Of a stretch of 9,604 nucleotides of DNA, positions 1 to 8,619 are shown one piece after another. The stretch is from Labilibaculum sp. (GTDB lineage Bacteria; Bacteroidota; Bacteroidia; Bacteroidales; Marinifilaceae), in NCBI GenBank assembly GCA_016743925.1, contig JADGFH010000176.1, positions 1-9,604 of the forward strand, written 5' to 3'. Numbering within the stretch: position 1 is the first letter of the stretch; each line of letters opens with the position of its first letter. A model generated the notes under the pieces. It had not been told where the DNA came from and did no database searches. It saw nothing but the letters and a program-made list of their open reading frames with translations. Made by a program: the position numbers and the translations under genes.

Positions 1-1425
1 GAAATCAGTTGAAGCAAAAGTGTAAGTTGCATCTTCAAGTTCACTTACTGTTTCGTTTGCTGCGGTTGGAATATCATTTACAGAGTTCACAGTAATTGTA
101 AATTCTTGTGAATCGGATCTATCATCTCCGCTATTTGCAACTCCTCCATCGTCAGTAATGTAAACTGTAACAGTCGATACACCAAAAGCATTTGGAGTTG
201 GAGTAAATGTTAAGGTTCCTGCTGCATTGATAGCAGGATTCACAGTGAATAATCCTGAATTGGTATGACTAACGTGAAGAGATAAATCTTGTCCACTTTC
301 ATTAGCTGGTCCTGCACTTTGTGTTGCAACTTGTCCAACAACAGTTTTAGTCCCATTATCTTCATCAATAACAATATTCTTCGCTGCAATAAAGGTGAAA
401 GAAGGTTCGTCGTTAACTGGTGTTACATTAACAGTCATTGTATAATCAAGATCACTATAATCTTCACCATCATATACCTCGAATTTGAAACTATCGTAAG
501 AAGTACCATTCTCATCGCTTACAGGAATAAACTTCAGTTTTGAGATATCGGCAGCAGCGATAATTAGATTATCAGTCACATCTGCACCATCATATTCTAA
601 ATCACCAACCGTCTCAATTTCAGTGATTCTTATTCCTGCAAATGTTATCCCTTCTACATCACTATAGCTATTTGAAAAATGTGCACTCGTAAAAGTCTGA
701 ATTTGATCTTCTAGAGTCGTTACCGATTCATTTGCGGCTGTTGGATGATCATTAACCGAATTAATGGTAATGGTAAATGTTCTTGATGATGACGTATCAT
801 CACCGCCATCAGCTGTTCCACCATTATCTTTTAACACAACCGTAACAATCGCATTACCATAGGCATTTGCTGCAGTAGAAAAAGTCAATTCTCCACTACT
901 ACTTATAGCTGGTTGAGAGCTAAATAAAGAATTATTGGTATTAATCAAATCAAGAGTAAGCGTTTGAGAAGACTCATTAGCTGGACCCGAGCTTATTGAA
1001 ATTGCATGATTGGAGCTTGAATATGCACCGTGGTCTTCATCAATCGTAACATCAGGACTGACCTTCAAAGCAAATGAAGGTTCATCGTTAACAGCTGTAA
1101 CATTTACAGTCACAGTATAAATACTGAGGCTATAATCTTCACCATCAAACACTTTAAATCCGAATGTCGCATATGCTGTTCCATTTTCATTTACATCGGT
1201 AGTGAAAGTCAGATTAGCAATATCATCAACAGTCAATGTTTGACCAAGTGTCACATCTACCCCACTTAACTTAAGGTATCCTGCAGATTCCAGTGGATCT
1301 ATTTTTATTCCGGCAAAAGAACTATTTTCAGAAAAATAATTATCAGAATATGAATTAGAAAATTGTGCTGCCGTAAAAGTATGTGCTTGATCTTCTAAAG
1401 TTATTACAGATTCATTATCTGCAAT
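1..1425 (-). repeat. Alternating D-E-D-E-(D) cadherin-like array, cut by the window edge (residues about 2380-2854)
   Basis: Two module kinds alternate. D modules (about 2380-2495, 2608-2720 and the partial 2833-2854) begin with an A-x-N-E-(S/T)-V-x-x-L-E-D motif and end with V-N-D-E-P-S-F. E modules (about 2496-2607 and 2721-2832) begin with I-D-E-D, contain S-x-G-P-A-N-E-S and an acidic loop around GDD, and end with F-T-I-T-(I/V)-N-S-V-N-D. The unit is about 225-228 residues, and the DNA echoes itself at about 676-680 bases: the stretches near 51-110, 728-790 and 1408-1450 are alike. The last D module stops at base 1, so the true copy number is unknown. Confidence 0.85.
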
Positions 1426-4400
1426 AGGAGCATCATTTATAGAATTAATCGTTAAAGAAGCTGTTGATGTACTAGATGAATAATCGGTTCCATCATGACC
1501 TTTCCAATCGAAAGAATCATCTCCAAACCAATGTTGATCTGGTTGATAAATTAAATTCTTTAACTCAGCAAAAGGAACTTCTGCATTTAAAGCCACCGTT
1601 ATTGCCCCATATTTTAATGTACCATGGTCTGGAAGATCTGTGACTTTTATCTTACCAAAAGAATCATGTACGTCAACATCTGAATAATTACCTAAAGAGG
1701 CACCTGTAAAATCTGTCTCAGCGAATATCACATTATTATCTTCATCCACTGCTACTTTTGAAAAGTTTGCCACAGTTGGAGCTGAGTTGATATAAGTAAA
1801 GCTGAAAACTACTGAACTTGCGGCATATTCAGTTCCATCGTAAGCATTCCAAACTAGATTGACTGTTCCATTTGCCCCTGCAAGAGGAGTAAATACCAAT
1901 CCGTTTAGAAGTTCAGCGTAAGTATACTCACCAGTAGCTAAATCAACACCATTCAATTGATATTTTCCAATACCTGCATTAGGCAGAGATATAATATTGA
2001 TTTTTTCGAACTGAGAATCTGTTGAATTGTCATCGCTATACTGAGATTCAAAATTAGCTCTAGTAATAATTACAACTACATCTTCCAATTTGTTGCCAAA
2101 ATCGTGGTCTAATACTACAGGTGGCGTATTGTTGTGTGTAATAAATACAGTTGCGTCATCATCTGCATAGTCCAATCCATCTGATCCATTCCAGTCAAAT
2201 GAAGAGTTACCTTCGTAGCCAGCGACAGGAACAAATTCCAATCCTGAGCCAGAATCAATATCTCCAACAAGAATCACATCATTAATTGCAAGATCTACGC
2301 TATTTAATTTTAATATTCCATGCGTAGGATTAGGAAGTGATATTATCTTAATTTCAAAAAGCTCACTATTTGGATTCCCGTAAGGAGCATCAACATCTGA
2401 AAAATTAGCAATAAAATCATCTTTTAGAATTTGAACATTGTCATCTTCCGTAGCGGGTAGTTTCGTAATATCAGAAACAGTTGGCTTATCCTGAATAGGA
2501 TTAATGGTAAGATTAACAGTTCCACTTGAGTTAGGATTTTCAGTTCCATCATGTCCTTTCCACTTAAAATCATCTATTCCATTATAATTTGGATCAGGAT
2601 GATAAACCAAGTTTCCTAAATCTGAAACATCTATTACTTGCTCATCGCTAACATCACTCCCACTCCATTTTAAAGTACCATTGGAAGGAAGAGTCTTAAT
2701 TTTAACCTTTGTCAACACATCATTGATATCAACATCAGTAAATTGATTCTCAAAATCGGTAGCTGTAAAATTAACTTGAGTGTCTTCATCTACTGCTGGC
2801 ATATTAATTATACCCGCAGTTGGGGCAGTGTTCACATAGGTAAAGCTAAACGTAGCTGCGCCTGTTGACCACTCTGTTCCATCGAATGCATCCCATTCTA
2901 ATTGAATGGTTCCATTGTAACCACCTACCAGAGTAGCAGGTGTAAAGGTGATATCATTTGTTAAATCAGCATAATCAATTTCCTGATTAACACTTAACGC
3001 TCCACTATTGAATTCAAAGCTACCTCCATCAGAAACTAATGATATAATTTTAATTTTATCGAAAGGATCATCATTTACATCTAAATCTGAATGAAGTTCA
3101 ATAAAGTATGCCTGAGTAATAGAAACGATATCATCCTCATTTTGATTTCCAAAATCTCCATTTGCTAATACCGATTTTGTATTGAAATAATTGATTGTCA
3201 CATTTGCATCAGCAGCTGCGTACTCTGCACCATCATAAGCATTCCAGGTAAAGATTGCATCGCCGACAAAACCTAATGCTGGTTCAAAAATCAGATCATG
3301 GCTGGTTAGTTCTGCTTTTGTAATTACCTGTTCATCCGTAACATTACTACCATTTAATTTCAAAACTCCCATAGCTGGAGTTGGCAAATTGGTAATCTTA
3401 ACAGCTTGTAGGTATGGAAAATTATTTTCAGGTGAATCTGCTGAGCCATTGTTGTCAACATCATAATCCAGATCAGAAAAATGATCTACAAAATCAGATA
3501 ACTGAATACTGTAGTTAACATCCTTATTCTGAGAATCTGAAATATCAGTAATTGCAGGAGCATCCTCAATCTGAGTAACATTAATCGTTACGGTTGCATT
3601 TAAATTTGCGTACACATAAGAATCATGTGCATTATAATCAAAACTTGTACTTCCATTCCAATCGGCATCAGGTTTAAAGATTAAGTTTGCTAAATCTGCA
3701 TAATTCAATTCAGTTCCTGTAGAATTAATAATAGCAGCTCCATTATATAAATTACCATTACTTGGTAAACTTATAATTTTCACTTTCGTCAGTGGATCCT
3801 GAGCTGGATCAAGCGAGGTGTCGTAGTTGGAATCGAAACTTGCTTGAGGAATTGAAATATCCGTATCCTCATTACCCGTTACGGCAAAGTCACTAACAAG
3901 AGGAGGATTGTTCAGAACACTTACAGTTTTACTAATTGTAGCCGCACATCCTTCGTTATTCTTAGCGACTAAAGTCACATCGAAATCTGTACCAATTGTA
4001 TTATAAGTAATCGTTGGTGATTCTAGAGAAGAACTAATAGGGCTGCCATTTTCAAAAGTCCATGTCCAATTATTAATTACGCCATTAGCTACTCCATTTA
4101 TTTTCGTAGTCGTTAAATCGGCAAAATCGATTGTATTACCTCTTAATACTGGTGAATTTGTAATAGTAAAATCGGCAATTACTTTGTAGATATCAATATC
4201 GGTTGTAACAGTTTTAACACATTGACTATTATCCGTAACGGTTAAAGTAACGGTTTGCGTGCTTCCTGCCAGTGGACTTCCATATGCATAGGTTTGATAT
4301 TGATTTGTTGATTTTGTACCATCGCCAAAATCCCATTGCCATGAAAAAATGGTACCATCACCATTGCTGGAACTTGCCGAACCGGCAAAATCAATACCTT

Positions 4401-7400
4401 CACCTGAACAGACTTTATGATTCTGATCTACAAACTCTGTTGTGGAAATTAATACATTAATTAAATTATCAGGTGAAACGACTGAAACAAAATCAGTTTT
4501 GGTTAAAGTCGCGGTACAACCAAAATCTGTTGTTACTGTAAGTGTTACATCAAATATACCAGCATTTAAATAAGTATATTTCGGATGCTGTTCATTTGAA
4601 TCAGGAGTTCCATCTTCATTGAAATCCCATTCCCAACTAACAATACGATACCTTTCATCGGTTAGAGTCGAAAGATCGGAGAATTGAAATTCTACATTCT
4701 CACAAATATTTGCTCCAGATGATTTACTGAAGTCAACAACTGGAGGTGTACTTGTATTTACACGACCTAAATCTTCACGGATATATGAGAAAGAACCACA
4801 AGTTCCATCATCTGTAAGGATTAATATAGGAAGTTTAGTTCCTTTGGCTGTATATGGATAGACTATTGATTTTTCCGTTATACCATCAGCTATTGTTTCT
4901 TTTTTAGTAAGACCAATACCATAATCCCATGTCAACTCGTTAACATCTTTCATGTTTGATGCAACAAAAGTCACCTCATGTTCAGGATCGGCACAATCTG
5001 ATAGATTGTTATATGAGAAACTACCAACAGGGCCTGCAACTTTAACTGTTTGTGTCGAATTTTTAGAACAACCACCTGTCAAATTCACAGTTAATGTTAC
5101 ATCATATGAACCTGGTTCTACATAGAAATGAAGAGGATCTCTAGAGGTAGATGTTTTTCCATCTCCAAAAGTCCAAAGGTAATCGCTTACCATAGTTGCA
5201 TTATCATTGGCACGAAATGTTGTTCCTGCTGGAGCACAACCTAAATTAAGATCATCTACAGAGAAACTCCCATCTCCATCTACGATGGTAATTTCTTTAC
5301 TTGCCACATCTGGACAACCTAAAGAACTTGTAACTCTTTGATTAACAGTAATTGTTCCTGCCCCAGAATAAACAAAAGTTTGATTAGCAGAAGACGGCGT
5401 ACTTATTTCGTAATTTCCATCACCATCTAAATCCCATTCATACTGAGTAATAGTAGCTGATCCATTAACAATGCTAGCTGTATTATTAAATGTTACTGTT
5501 TCGCCCGCACAATAAATTTCTTCATCGGTTGTTATTCCAGCTGTTAGGTTCGGAACAATTACAGACTCTGATTCCGAAATTGTATTCGAGCAAGTATTTT
5601 CATCAGTAACGGTTAAACTAACCGTAAAATTATTTTCACTTGTATAAGTATGCGATGGATTTTTAAGCGTTGAAGTCGTACCATCGCCAAAATTCCACTC
5701 GTAAGTATAATTCGCTATATCAGCAGGATCATCTTCATCCTTCGTGCTTGTATTTACAAAAGCAATCTCTTGATTTAAACAAGCTTCTGCAGGATTTTTC
5801 GTGAACGATGCCACTGGCCCATTCACACTTAAATACCCAGTTTGAACTACCGGATATACACAACCTCGTTCCTCTGTAACTATCATTCTAACGTCATACG
5901 AATCGGGACTTGTATATGTATAAGTAGGATTCGGATTCGTCAATTCTATCGTACCATTATTATCAAAGTCCCACTTTACATTACCAATACTGAAGTTAGC
6001 CGATGAACTTGCTAGAATTTGACTTGCAAACGTAATTTCAGCAGGATGACAAGCAAGCGTTTTATCTGTTACAAAATTTGGATTAGAAGTCGTTATATAT
6101 ACATAGTCTATAAATTCATCGGTACATCCTGAATCAGGATTATACACACTTAGGCTCACCGTGTAATCACCAGCAGTATTATATATATGTGTTGGACTTA
6201 TAGTAGAACTGGCATTCCCGTCTCCAAAATCCCAAGTATAAGTTGTTCCTGAAGCGTCAGACTTACTCTCGTTTATAAATTCTACAACTGCTGGAACAGA
6301 GCATTGAATATTATCTATTGTCCTAAATCGTGCAACAGGCTGCTTAACAACAATATTACTCACAACGTATGGGTCAGAAGGACAAACATTATCGTAAGCT
6401 ACAACGCTCAGGGCATGATTATTACCAACTTCGTCAAATAAGTGAGATACAGATTTTTGAACATCCTCTTCTGAAATATTTGTGTATACTATTTTATTAT
6501 CTGAAAACTCCCATTTCAATTTATCAGTCAAACTGGAAAATGTGGATATAAATTCAATCTCACTACCAATGCAATGCTCTGGTGTATATGTTACGTCCAG
6601 GACAGTTGGTTTTTCAACTACATCTATTGCGTCTGTTTTGGTTTCGGTTAACGTGCAACCATTCGTTGTTGTAATTGTTAAGGCAACTGTATATTTCCCT
6701 TTCGAATTATACGTATGAGTTACATTTTGTCCAGTTCCGATTACAGAACCATTTTCAAAAGTCCAATTCCAACTAAGTACCGGATCAGTATCAGAATTAG
6801 AATAAGATCCACTAAACGAAACATCTAATCCTTCACAGCCATCAGCTTTGCTAATTGTAAAATCATTGGTAATTTCTTCTAGATTGACATTTTTAATTGT
6901 ACTATTAACAAATCCATTAGTTGAGGTTACCGATAATTTCACAGTGTGTGTTCCACTTGTATTATATAGCCATGTAGGATTCTGAACATTACTATCCTCA
7001 ATATTATCTCCATCAAAATCCCAAGACCATGAAGTTATGCTACCTCTATCAGTAGTAGACGCATCTGTGAATTTAACATCATAGCTGGAATTACATTCTG
7101 AAATAATTTCATAACTAAATTTAGCCAATGTTTCTTCATGAATAGTAAATTCCTTTATGATCTCCTTAATACAACCATTTGTTGGACTAACCCTTAACTT
7201 AACTTGATGTATGCCTGCTGAAGTAAATACATATACAGGATTTTGAATATTACTATCTTCAATATTATCTCCATTAAAGTCCCAAGACCATGCAGAAATA
7301 ATTCCCGAACTTAATGTTGAAGCATCAGTAAATTCTACATTGAAATTAGATGGAGAAGAAGAAGTATGAGTATAATTAAAATTAGGCGTAACATCTTCTA

Positions 7401-8562
7401 TTGATAATGTTTTTGAAACAGTCATAACACAACCATCAGAATGGGATACTGTCAACTTTACAGGATAATCACCAGCGACATCGAATGATTTAGTTGGATT
7501 TTGAAGATTTGAATCTTCAACATTATCATTATCAAAATCCCACGACCAAGAATTTACCGTAACTGATGATGCATCGGTAAAAGAGATTAGTTTACCTGCA
7601 CATCCATCTGCTGTGTAATTATAATCAGTAGTATTTCCATCATTAAATTGAATTTGCTTGATAATTTCATTGGATAAACATCCCAAATCAGATTTTAGAG
7701 TTAATGAAATATCAAATACACCAGCAGATGAAAAATTATGAGAATAATTTTCAGACAGAGCTTCTATTGAATTATCGTCATTAATATCCCACTGATATTC
7801 ACTAATTTGACCAACTGAGATATTAGCTGATGCTTCGAATAATACATTACCTGCACCACATATATTCTCTTTACTTATTGAAAAATCACCCGTTGGGGTC
7901 GCACCAGCCTGAAATACAGAAGGTTCATAAGCTGTCCCTTCACAACCATACTCATCAGATATAAGAAGTAGTACCCCGTACTCGTTTGCTCCCAAATCTG
8001 TTAAACTTAATTCTGGATCATTCTCTATTATACCAGGAATTTTTCCTTGAAAATCCCATTGGTATGAACTAATGCTACCTGCAGAAACTCCGCCTACATC
8101 ACTATCTCCAATTTTAAAAGGATCAACATCTACATCTTTAACTGTAGCAGTTAAAACAATATCAAGAGGTTCACAACCACTTGTAGCCGATGGAGAAAAA
8201 TCAGGTTCCGGATTTGGATAAATCGTAATTTGCTTAGTAACTGGAGTTCCATCATTAACTGCAAGGCTAACAGTGTATACTCCGGGTTTTGGGTAAATAG
8301 CAGAAGGATTTTTTCCTAGTAATGGATCTGTCGTTACTAAATGATTGGAATTTCCAAAGTCCCAGTCCCATTTGGTCACAGCTTCCGGCCCGGAATTATC
8401 TGTAAAACTTGCAGTACCATTACCACATTGACTGGATAATGAAATAGAAAAGTCAGCAGTTTGCGCTTTAACCAAGTAGGGCAATAAAAAAATTCCCAAC
8501 AATAGAATTTTACGACTAAACTTACTAAGCAGACTTGATAAATAGGGTAAAGATTTACTCAT
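1..8562 (-). CDS. Giant secreted multidomain PKD / cadherin-like repeat protein, probable surface adhesin (C-terminus outside window)
   Basis: A single uninterrupted reading frame of 2,854 codons runs from ATG at 8562-8560 to the window edge. The start is secure: an in-frame TAA lies at 8592-8590 and no other start codon lies between. The order is signal peptide (1-33), 17 PKD-like domains (about 36-1550), seven cadherin-like domains (about 1553-2379), then an alternating D/E cadherin-like array (about 2380 onward). PKD cores such as WDFGDG recur every 80-100 residues, and cadherin-like modules recur every 110-130 residues with NED/DED openings and NDAP/NDEP/NTAP ends. No catalytic domain was seen. 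Such chains in Bacteroidota are usually exported adhesins, gliding-related or matrix proteins, often by type IX secretion; the sorting domain would lie beyond base 1. The acidic Asp/Asn-rich loops suggest calcium-stabilised folding. The function is inferred from architecture only; an exopolymer-binding role or one domain-spacing a distal enzyme is equally possible. Confidence 0.97.
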   Translation of the reverse strand, partial: MSKSLPYLSSLLSKFSRKILLLGIFLLPYLVKAQTADFSISLSSQCGNGTASFTDNSGPEAVTKWDWDFGNSNHLVTTDPLLGKNPSAIYPKPGVYTVSLAVNDGTPVTKQITIYPNPEPDFSPSATSGCEPLDIVLTATVKDVDVDPFKIGDSDVGGVSAGSISSYQWDFQGKIPGIIENDPELSLTDLGANEYGVLLLISDEYGCEGTAYEPSVFQAGATPTGDFSISKENICGAGNVLFEASANISVGQISEYQWDINDDNSIEALSENYSHNFSSAGVFDISLTLKSDLGCLSNEIIKQIQFNDGNTTDYNYTADGCAGKLISFTDASSVTVNSWSWDFDNDNVEDSNLQNPTKSFDVAGDYPVKLTVSHSDGCVMTVSKTLSIEDVTPNFNYTHTSSSPSNFNVEFTDASTLSSGIISAWSWDFNGDNIEDSNIQNPVYVFTSAGIHQVKLRVSPTNGCIKEIIKEFTIHEETLAKFSYEIISECNSSYDVKFTDASTTDRGSITSWSWDFDGDNIEDSNVQNPTWLYNTSGTHTVKLSVTSTNGFVNSTIKNVNLEEITNDFTISKADGCEGLDVSFSGSYSNSDTDPVLSWNWTFENGSVIGTGQNVTHTYNSKGKYTVALTITTTNGCTLTETKTDAIDVVEKPTVLDVTYTPEHCIGSEIEFISTFSSLTDKLKWEFSDNKIVYTNISEEDVQKSVSHLFDEVGNNHALSVVAYDNVCPSDPYVVSNIVVKQPVARFRTIDNIQCSVPAVVEFINESKSDASGTTYTWDFGDGNASSTISPTHIYNTAGDYTVSLSVYNPDSGCTDEFIDYVYITTSNPNFVTDKTLACHPAEITFASQILASSSANFSIGNVKWDFDNNGTIELTNPNPTYTYTSPDSYDVRMIVTEERGCVYPVVQTGYLSVNGPVASFTKNPAEACLNQEIAFVNTSTKDEDDPADIANYTYEWNFGDGTTSTLKNPSHTYTSENNFTVSLTVTDENTCSNTISESESVIVPNLTAGITTDEEIYCAGETVTFNNTASIVNGSATITQYEWDLDGDGNYEISTPSSANQTFVYSGAGTITVNQRVTSSLGCPDVASKEITIVDGDGSFSVDDLNLGCAPAGTTFRANDNATMVSDYLWTFGDGKTSTSRDPLHFYVEPGSYDVTLTVNLTGGCSKNSTQTVKVAGPVGSFSYNNLSDCADPEHEVTFVASNMKDVNELTWDYGIGLTKKETIADGITEKSIVYPYTAKGTKLPILILTDDGTCGSFSYIREDLGRVNTSTPPVVDFSKSSGANICENVEFQFSDLSTLTDERYRIVSWEWDFNEDGTPDSNEQHPKYTYLNAGIFDVTLTVTTDFGCTATLTKTDFVSVVSPDNLINVLISTTEFVDQNHKVCSGEGIDFAGSASSSNGDGTIFSWQWDFGDGTKSTNQYQTYAYGSPLAGSTQTVTLTVTDNSQCVKTVTTDIDIYKVIADFTITNSPVLRGNTIDFADLTTTKINGVANGVINNWTWTFENGSPISSSLESPTITYNTIGTDFDVTLVAKNNEGCAATISKTVSVLNNPPLVSDFAVTGNEDTDISIPQASFDSNYDTSLDPAQDPLTKVKIISLPSNGNLYNGAAIINSTGTELNYADLANLIFKPDADWNGSTSFDYNAHDSYVYANLNATVTINVTQIEDAPAITDISDSQNKDVNYSIQLSDFVDHFSDLDYDVDNNGSADSPENNFPYLQAVKITNLPTPAMGVLKLNGSNVTDEQVITKAELTSHDLIFEPALGFVGDAIFTWNAYDGAEYAAADANVTINYFNTKSVLANGDFGNQNEDDIVSITQAYFIELHSDLDVNDDPFDKIKIISLVSDGGSFEFNSGALSVNQEIDYADLTNDITFTPATLVGGYNGTIQLEWDAFDGTEWSTGAATFSFTYVNTAPTAGIINMPAVDEDTQVNFTATDFENQFTDVDINDVLTKVKIKTLPSNGTLKWSGSDVSDEQVIDVSDLGNLVYHPDPNYNGIDDFKWKGHDGTENPNSSGTVNLTINPIQDKPTVSDITKLPATEDDNVQILKDDFIANFSDVDAPYGNPNSELFEIKIISLPNPTHGILKLNSVDLAINDVILVGDIDSGSGLEFVPVAGYEGNSSFDWNGSDGLDYADDDATVFITHNNTPPVVLDHDFGNKLEDVVVIITRANFESQYSDDNSTDSQFEKINIISLPNAGIGKYQLNGVDLATGEYTYAELLNGLVFTPLAGANGTVNLVWNAYDGTEYAASSVVFSFTYINSAPTVANFSKVAVDEDNNVIFAETDFTGASLGNYSDVDVHDSFGKIKVTDLPDHGTLKYGAITVALNAEVPFAELKNLIYQPDQHWFGDDSFDWKGHDGTDYSSSTSTASLTINSINDAPIADNESVITLEDQAHTFTAAQFSNSYSDNYFSENSSFAGIKIDPLESAGYLKLSGVDVTLGQTLTVDDIANLTFTTDVNENGTAYATFGFKVFDGEDYSLSIYTVTVNVTAVNDEPSFALKVSPDVTIDEDHGAYSSSNHAISISSGPANESSQTLTLDLINTNNSLFSSQPAISSSGELTFSTAANAYGNAIVTVVLKDNGGTADGGDDTSSSRTFTITINSVNDHPTAANESVTTLEDQIQTFTSAHFSNSYSDVEGITFAGIRITEIETVGDLEYDGADVTDNLIIAAADISKLKFIPVSDENGTSYDSFKFEVYDGEDYSDLDYTMTVNVTPVNDEPSFTFIAAKNIVIDEDNGTKTVVGQVATQSAGPANESGQDLSLHVSHTNSGLFTVNPAINAAGTLTFTPTPNAFGVSTVTVYITDDGGVANSGDDRSDSQEFTITVNSVNDIPTAANETVSELEDATYTFASTDF
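1426..3906 (-). repeat. Seven cadherin-like / tandem-95-type domains in A-B-C-A-B-C-A order (residues about 1553-2379)
   Basis: Approximate module limits are C1 1553-1668, C2 1669-1796, C3 1797-1914, C4 1915-2027, C5 2028-2148, C6 2149-2262 and C7 2263-2379. Shared signatures are a (N/D)-E-D opening, a K-I-x-x-L-P-x-x-G-x-L strand, an L-x-F-x-P-x-x-x-x-x-G stretch and a closing W-x-(A/G)-x-D-G with a T-V-x-(I/F)-T strand. C1, C4 and C7 end in I-(E/Q/N)-D-x-P. C3 and C6 end in TY(V/I)N(T/S)AP. C2 and C5 share an N-P/T-P then G-(V/I)-L-K-L-N strand. No cysteines were seen here. The family is known in large bacterial surface proteins as calcium-stabilised, Ig-like stalks. Confidence 0.85.
3427..3462 (-). 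other. Calcium-loop-like insertion in cadherin-like module C2 (residues 1701-1712)
   Basis: Module C2 carries the stretch DVDNNGSADSPE, with acidic or amide residues at 1, 3, 5, 9 and 12 and Gly at 6. This matches the spacing of EF-hand-like or thrombospondin-3 calcium loops. The equivalent positions in C5, the other B-type module, have a shorter, different sequence (DAPYGNPNSE). Calcium binding is inferred from spacing only. Confidence 0.5.
3913..8457 (-). repeat. Array of 17 PKD-like domains (residues about 36-1550)
   Basis: Seventeen Ig-fold PKD-type modules follow each other without linkers. Their core tryptophans (the W of WDF or its equivalent) are at about residues 67, 169, 258, 341, 427, 514, 600, 684, 777, 864, 956, 1043, 1130, 1212, 1312, 1410 and 1501. 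Typical features are an opening strand such as DFSIS, the W-D-F-G/D core, a Y-x-x-x-G-x-Y/F-x-V stretch and a closing V-T/S-x-x-x-G-C turn. Domains 9, 11, 13 and 16 carry the classic FGDG turn. Domains 3, 4, 5, 6, 10, 12 and 15 carry a longer Asp/Asn-rich loop instead. Domains 2, 8 and 14 are the most divergent. Most modules have one cysteine near the first strand and one in the last turn, suggesting an internal disulfide. PKD arrays usually act as extended spacers or glycan/protein-binding stalks. Confidence 0.9.
6868..7626 (-). repeat. Recently duplicated PKD domains 4-6 with DxDxDxxxDSN loops (residues about 313-565)
   Basis: Three adjacent modules are much more alike than the rest of the array. 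Their cores are SWSWDFDNDNVEDSN, AWSWDFNGDNIEDSN and SWSWDFDGDNIEDSN, each followed by x-Q-N-P. The DNA is also conserved: the segments around 6977-7040, 7238-7300 and 7496-7560 align at offsets of 261 and 258 bases (87 and 86 codons). This fits recent tandem duplication of a single module. The D-x-D/N-x-D-x-x-x-D spacing resembles calcium-binding loops of the EF-hand/thrombospondin-3 kind, but metal binding is inferred. Confidence 0.85.
8464..8562 (-). other. Signal peptide of the giant protein (residues 1-33)
   Basis: The first 33 residues have a positively charged n-region (K3, K14, R17, K18), a hydrophobic core from about I19 to V31, and a V-K-A cleavage site followed by Q34. A mature protein starting at Gln after an Ala is very common for exported Bacteroidota proteins. 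There is no lipobox cysteine near the cleavage site, so it should be a Sec/SPase I substrate rather than a lipoprotein. The n-region, about 18 residues, is longer than usual. Confidence 0.85.
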
Positions 8563-8608
8563 AAATAGTAGCTTAATATTTATTTGATTTTATATATTTT
8601 CTAGTAAT

Positions 8609-8616
8609 CAAAATTA
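8609..8616 (-). promoter_or_regulatory. Candidate Bacteroidota -7 box for the giant gene
   Basis: On the minus strand this reads TAATTTTG, a full match to the TAnnTTTG consensus. It would place the transcript start near 8602 and leave a leader of about 40 bases. No good TTTG -33 element was found 19-21 bases further upstream, and the region is so AT-rich that a chance match is possible. The bases just before the ATG (ACTATTT) have no purine-rich Shine-Dalgarno, as usual in this phylum. Confidence 0.35.
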
Positions 8617-8619
8617 ACA

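Noticed and set aside
289..543. Plus-strand open frame of 84 codons
   Set aside because: It lies wholly antisense to the giant gene, has a Cys/Ile/Asn-rich composition unlike a protein, and no start context; it is a shadow of the minus-strand coding sequence.
1..3906. Simple DNA tandem repeat or CRISPR-like array
   Set aside because: The periodicity comes from diverged protein domains of 330-390 bases; there are no short identical repeats with unique spacers.
4272..4460. Plus-strand open frame of 62 codons
   Set aside because: Antisense to PKD module 16. The His/Trp/Leu-rich composition comes from the reversed coding sequence, and there is no independent signal.
6369..6718. Two overlapping plus-strand open frames (6369-6551 and 6482-6718)
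   Set aside because: Both are antisense to PKD modules 7 and 8 and overlap each other in different frames, which is typical of shadows.
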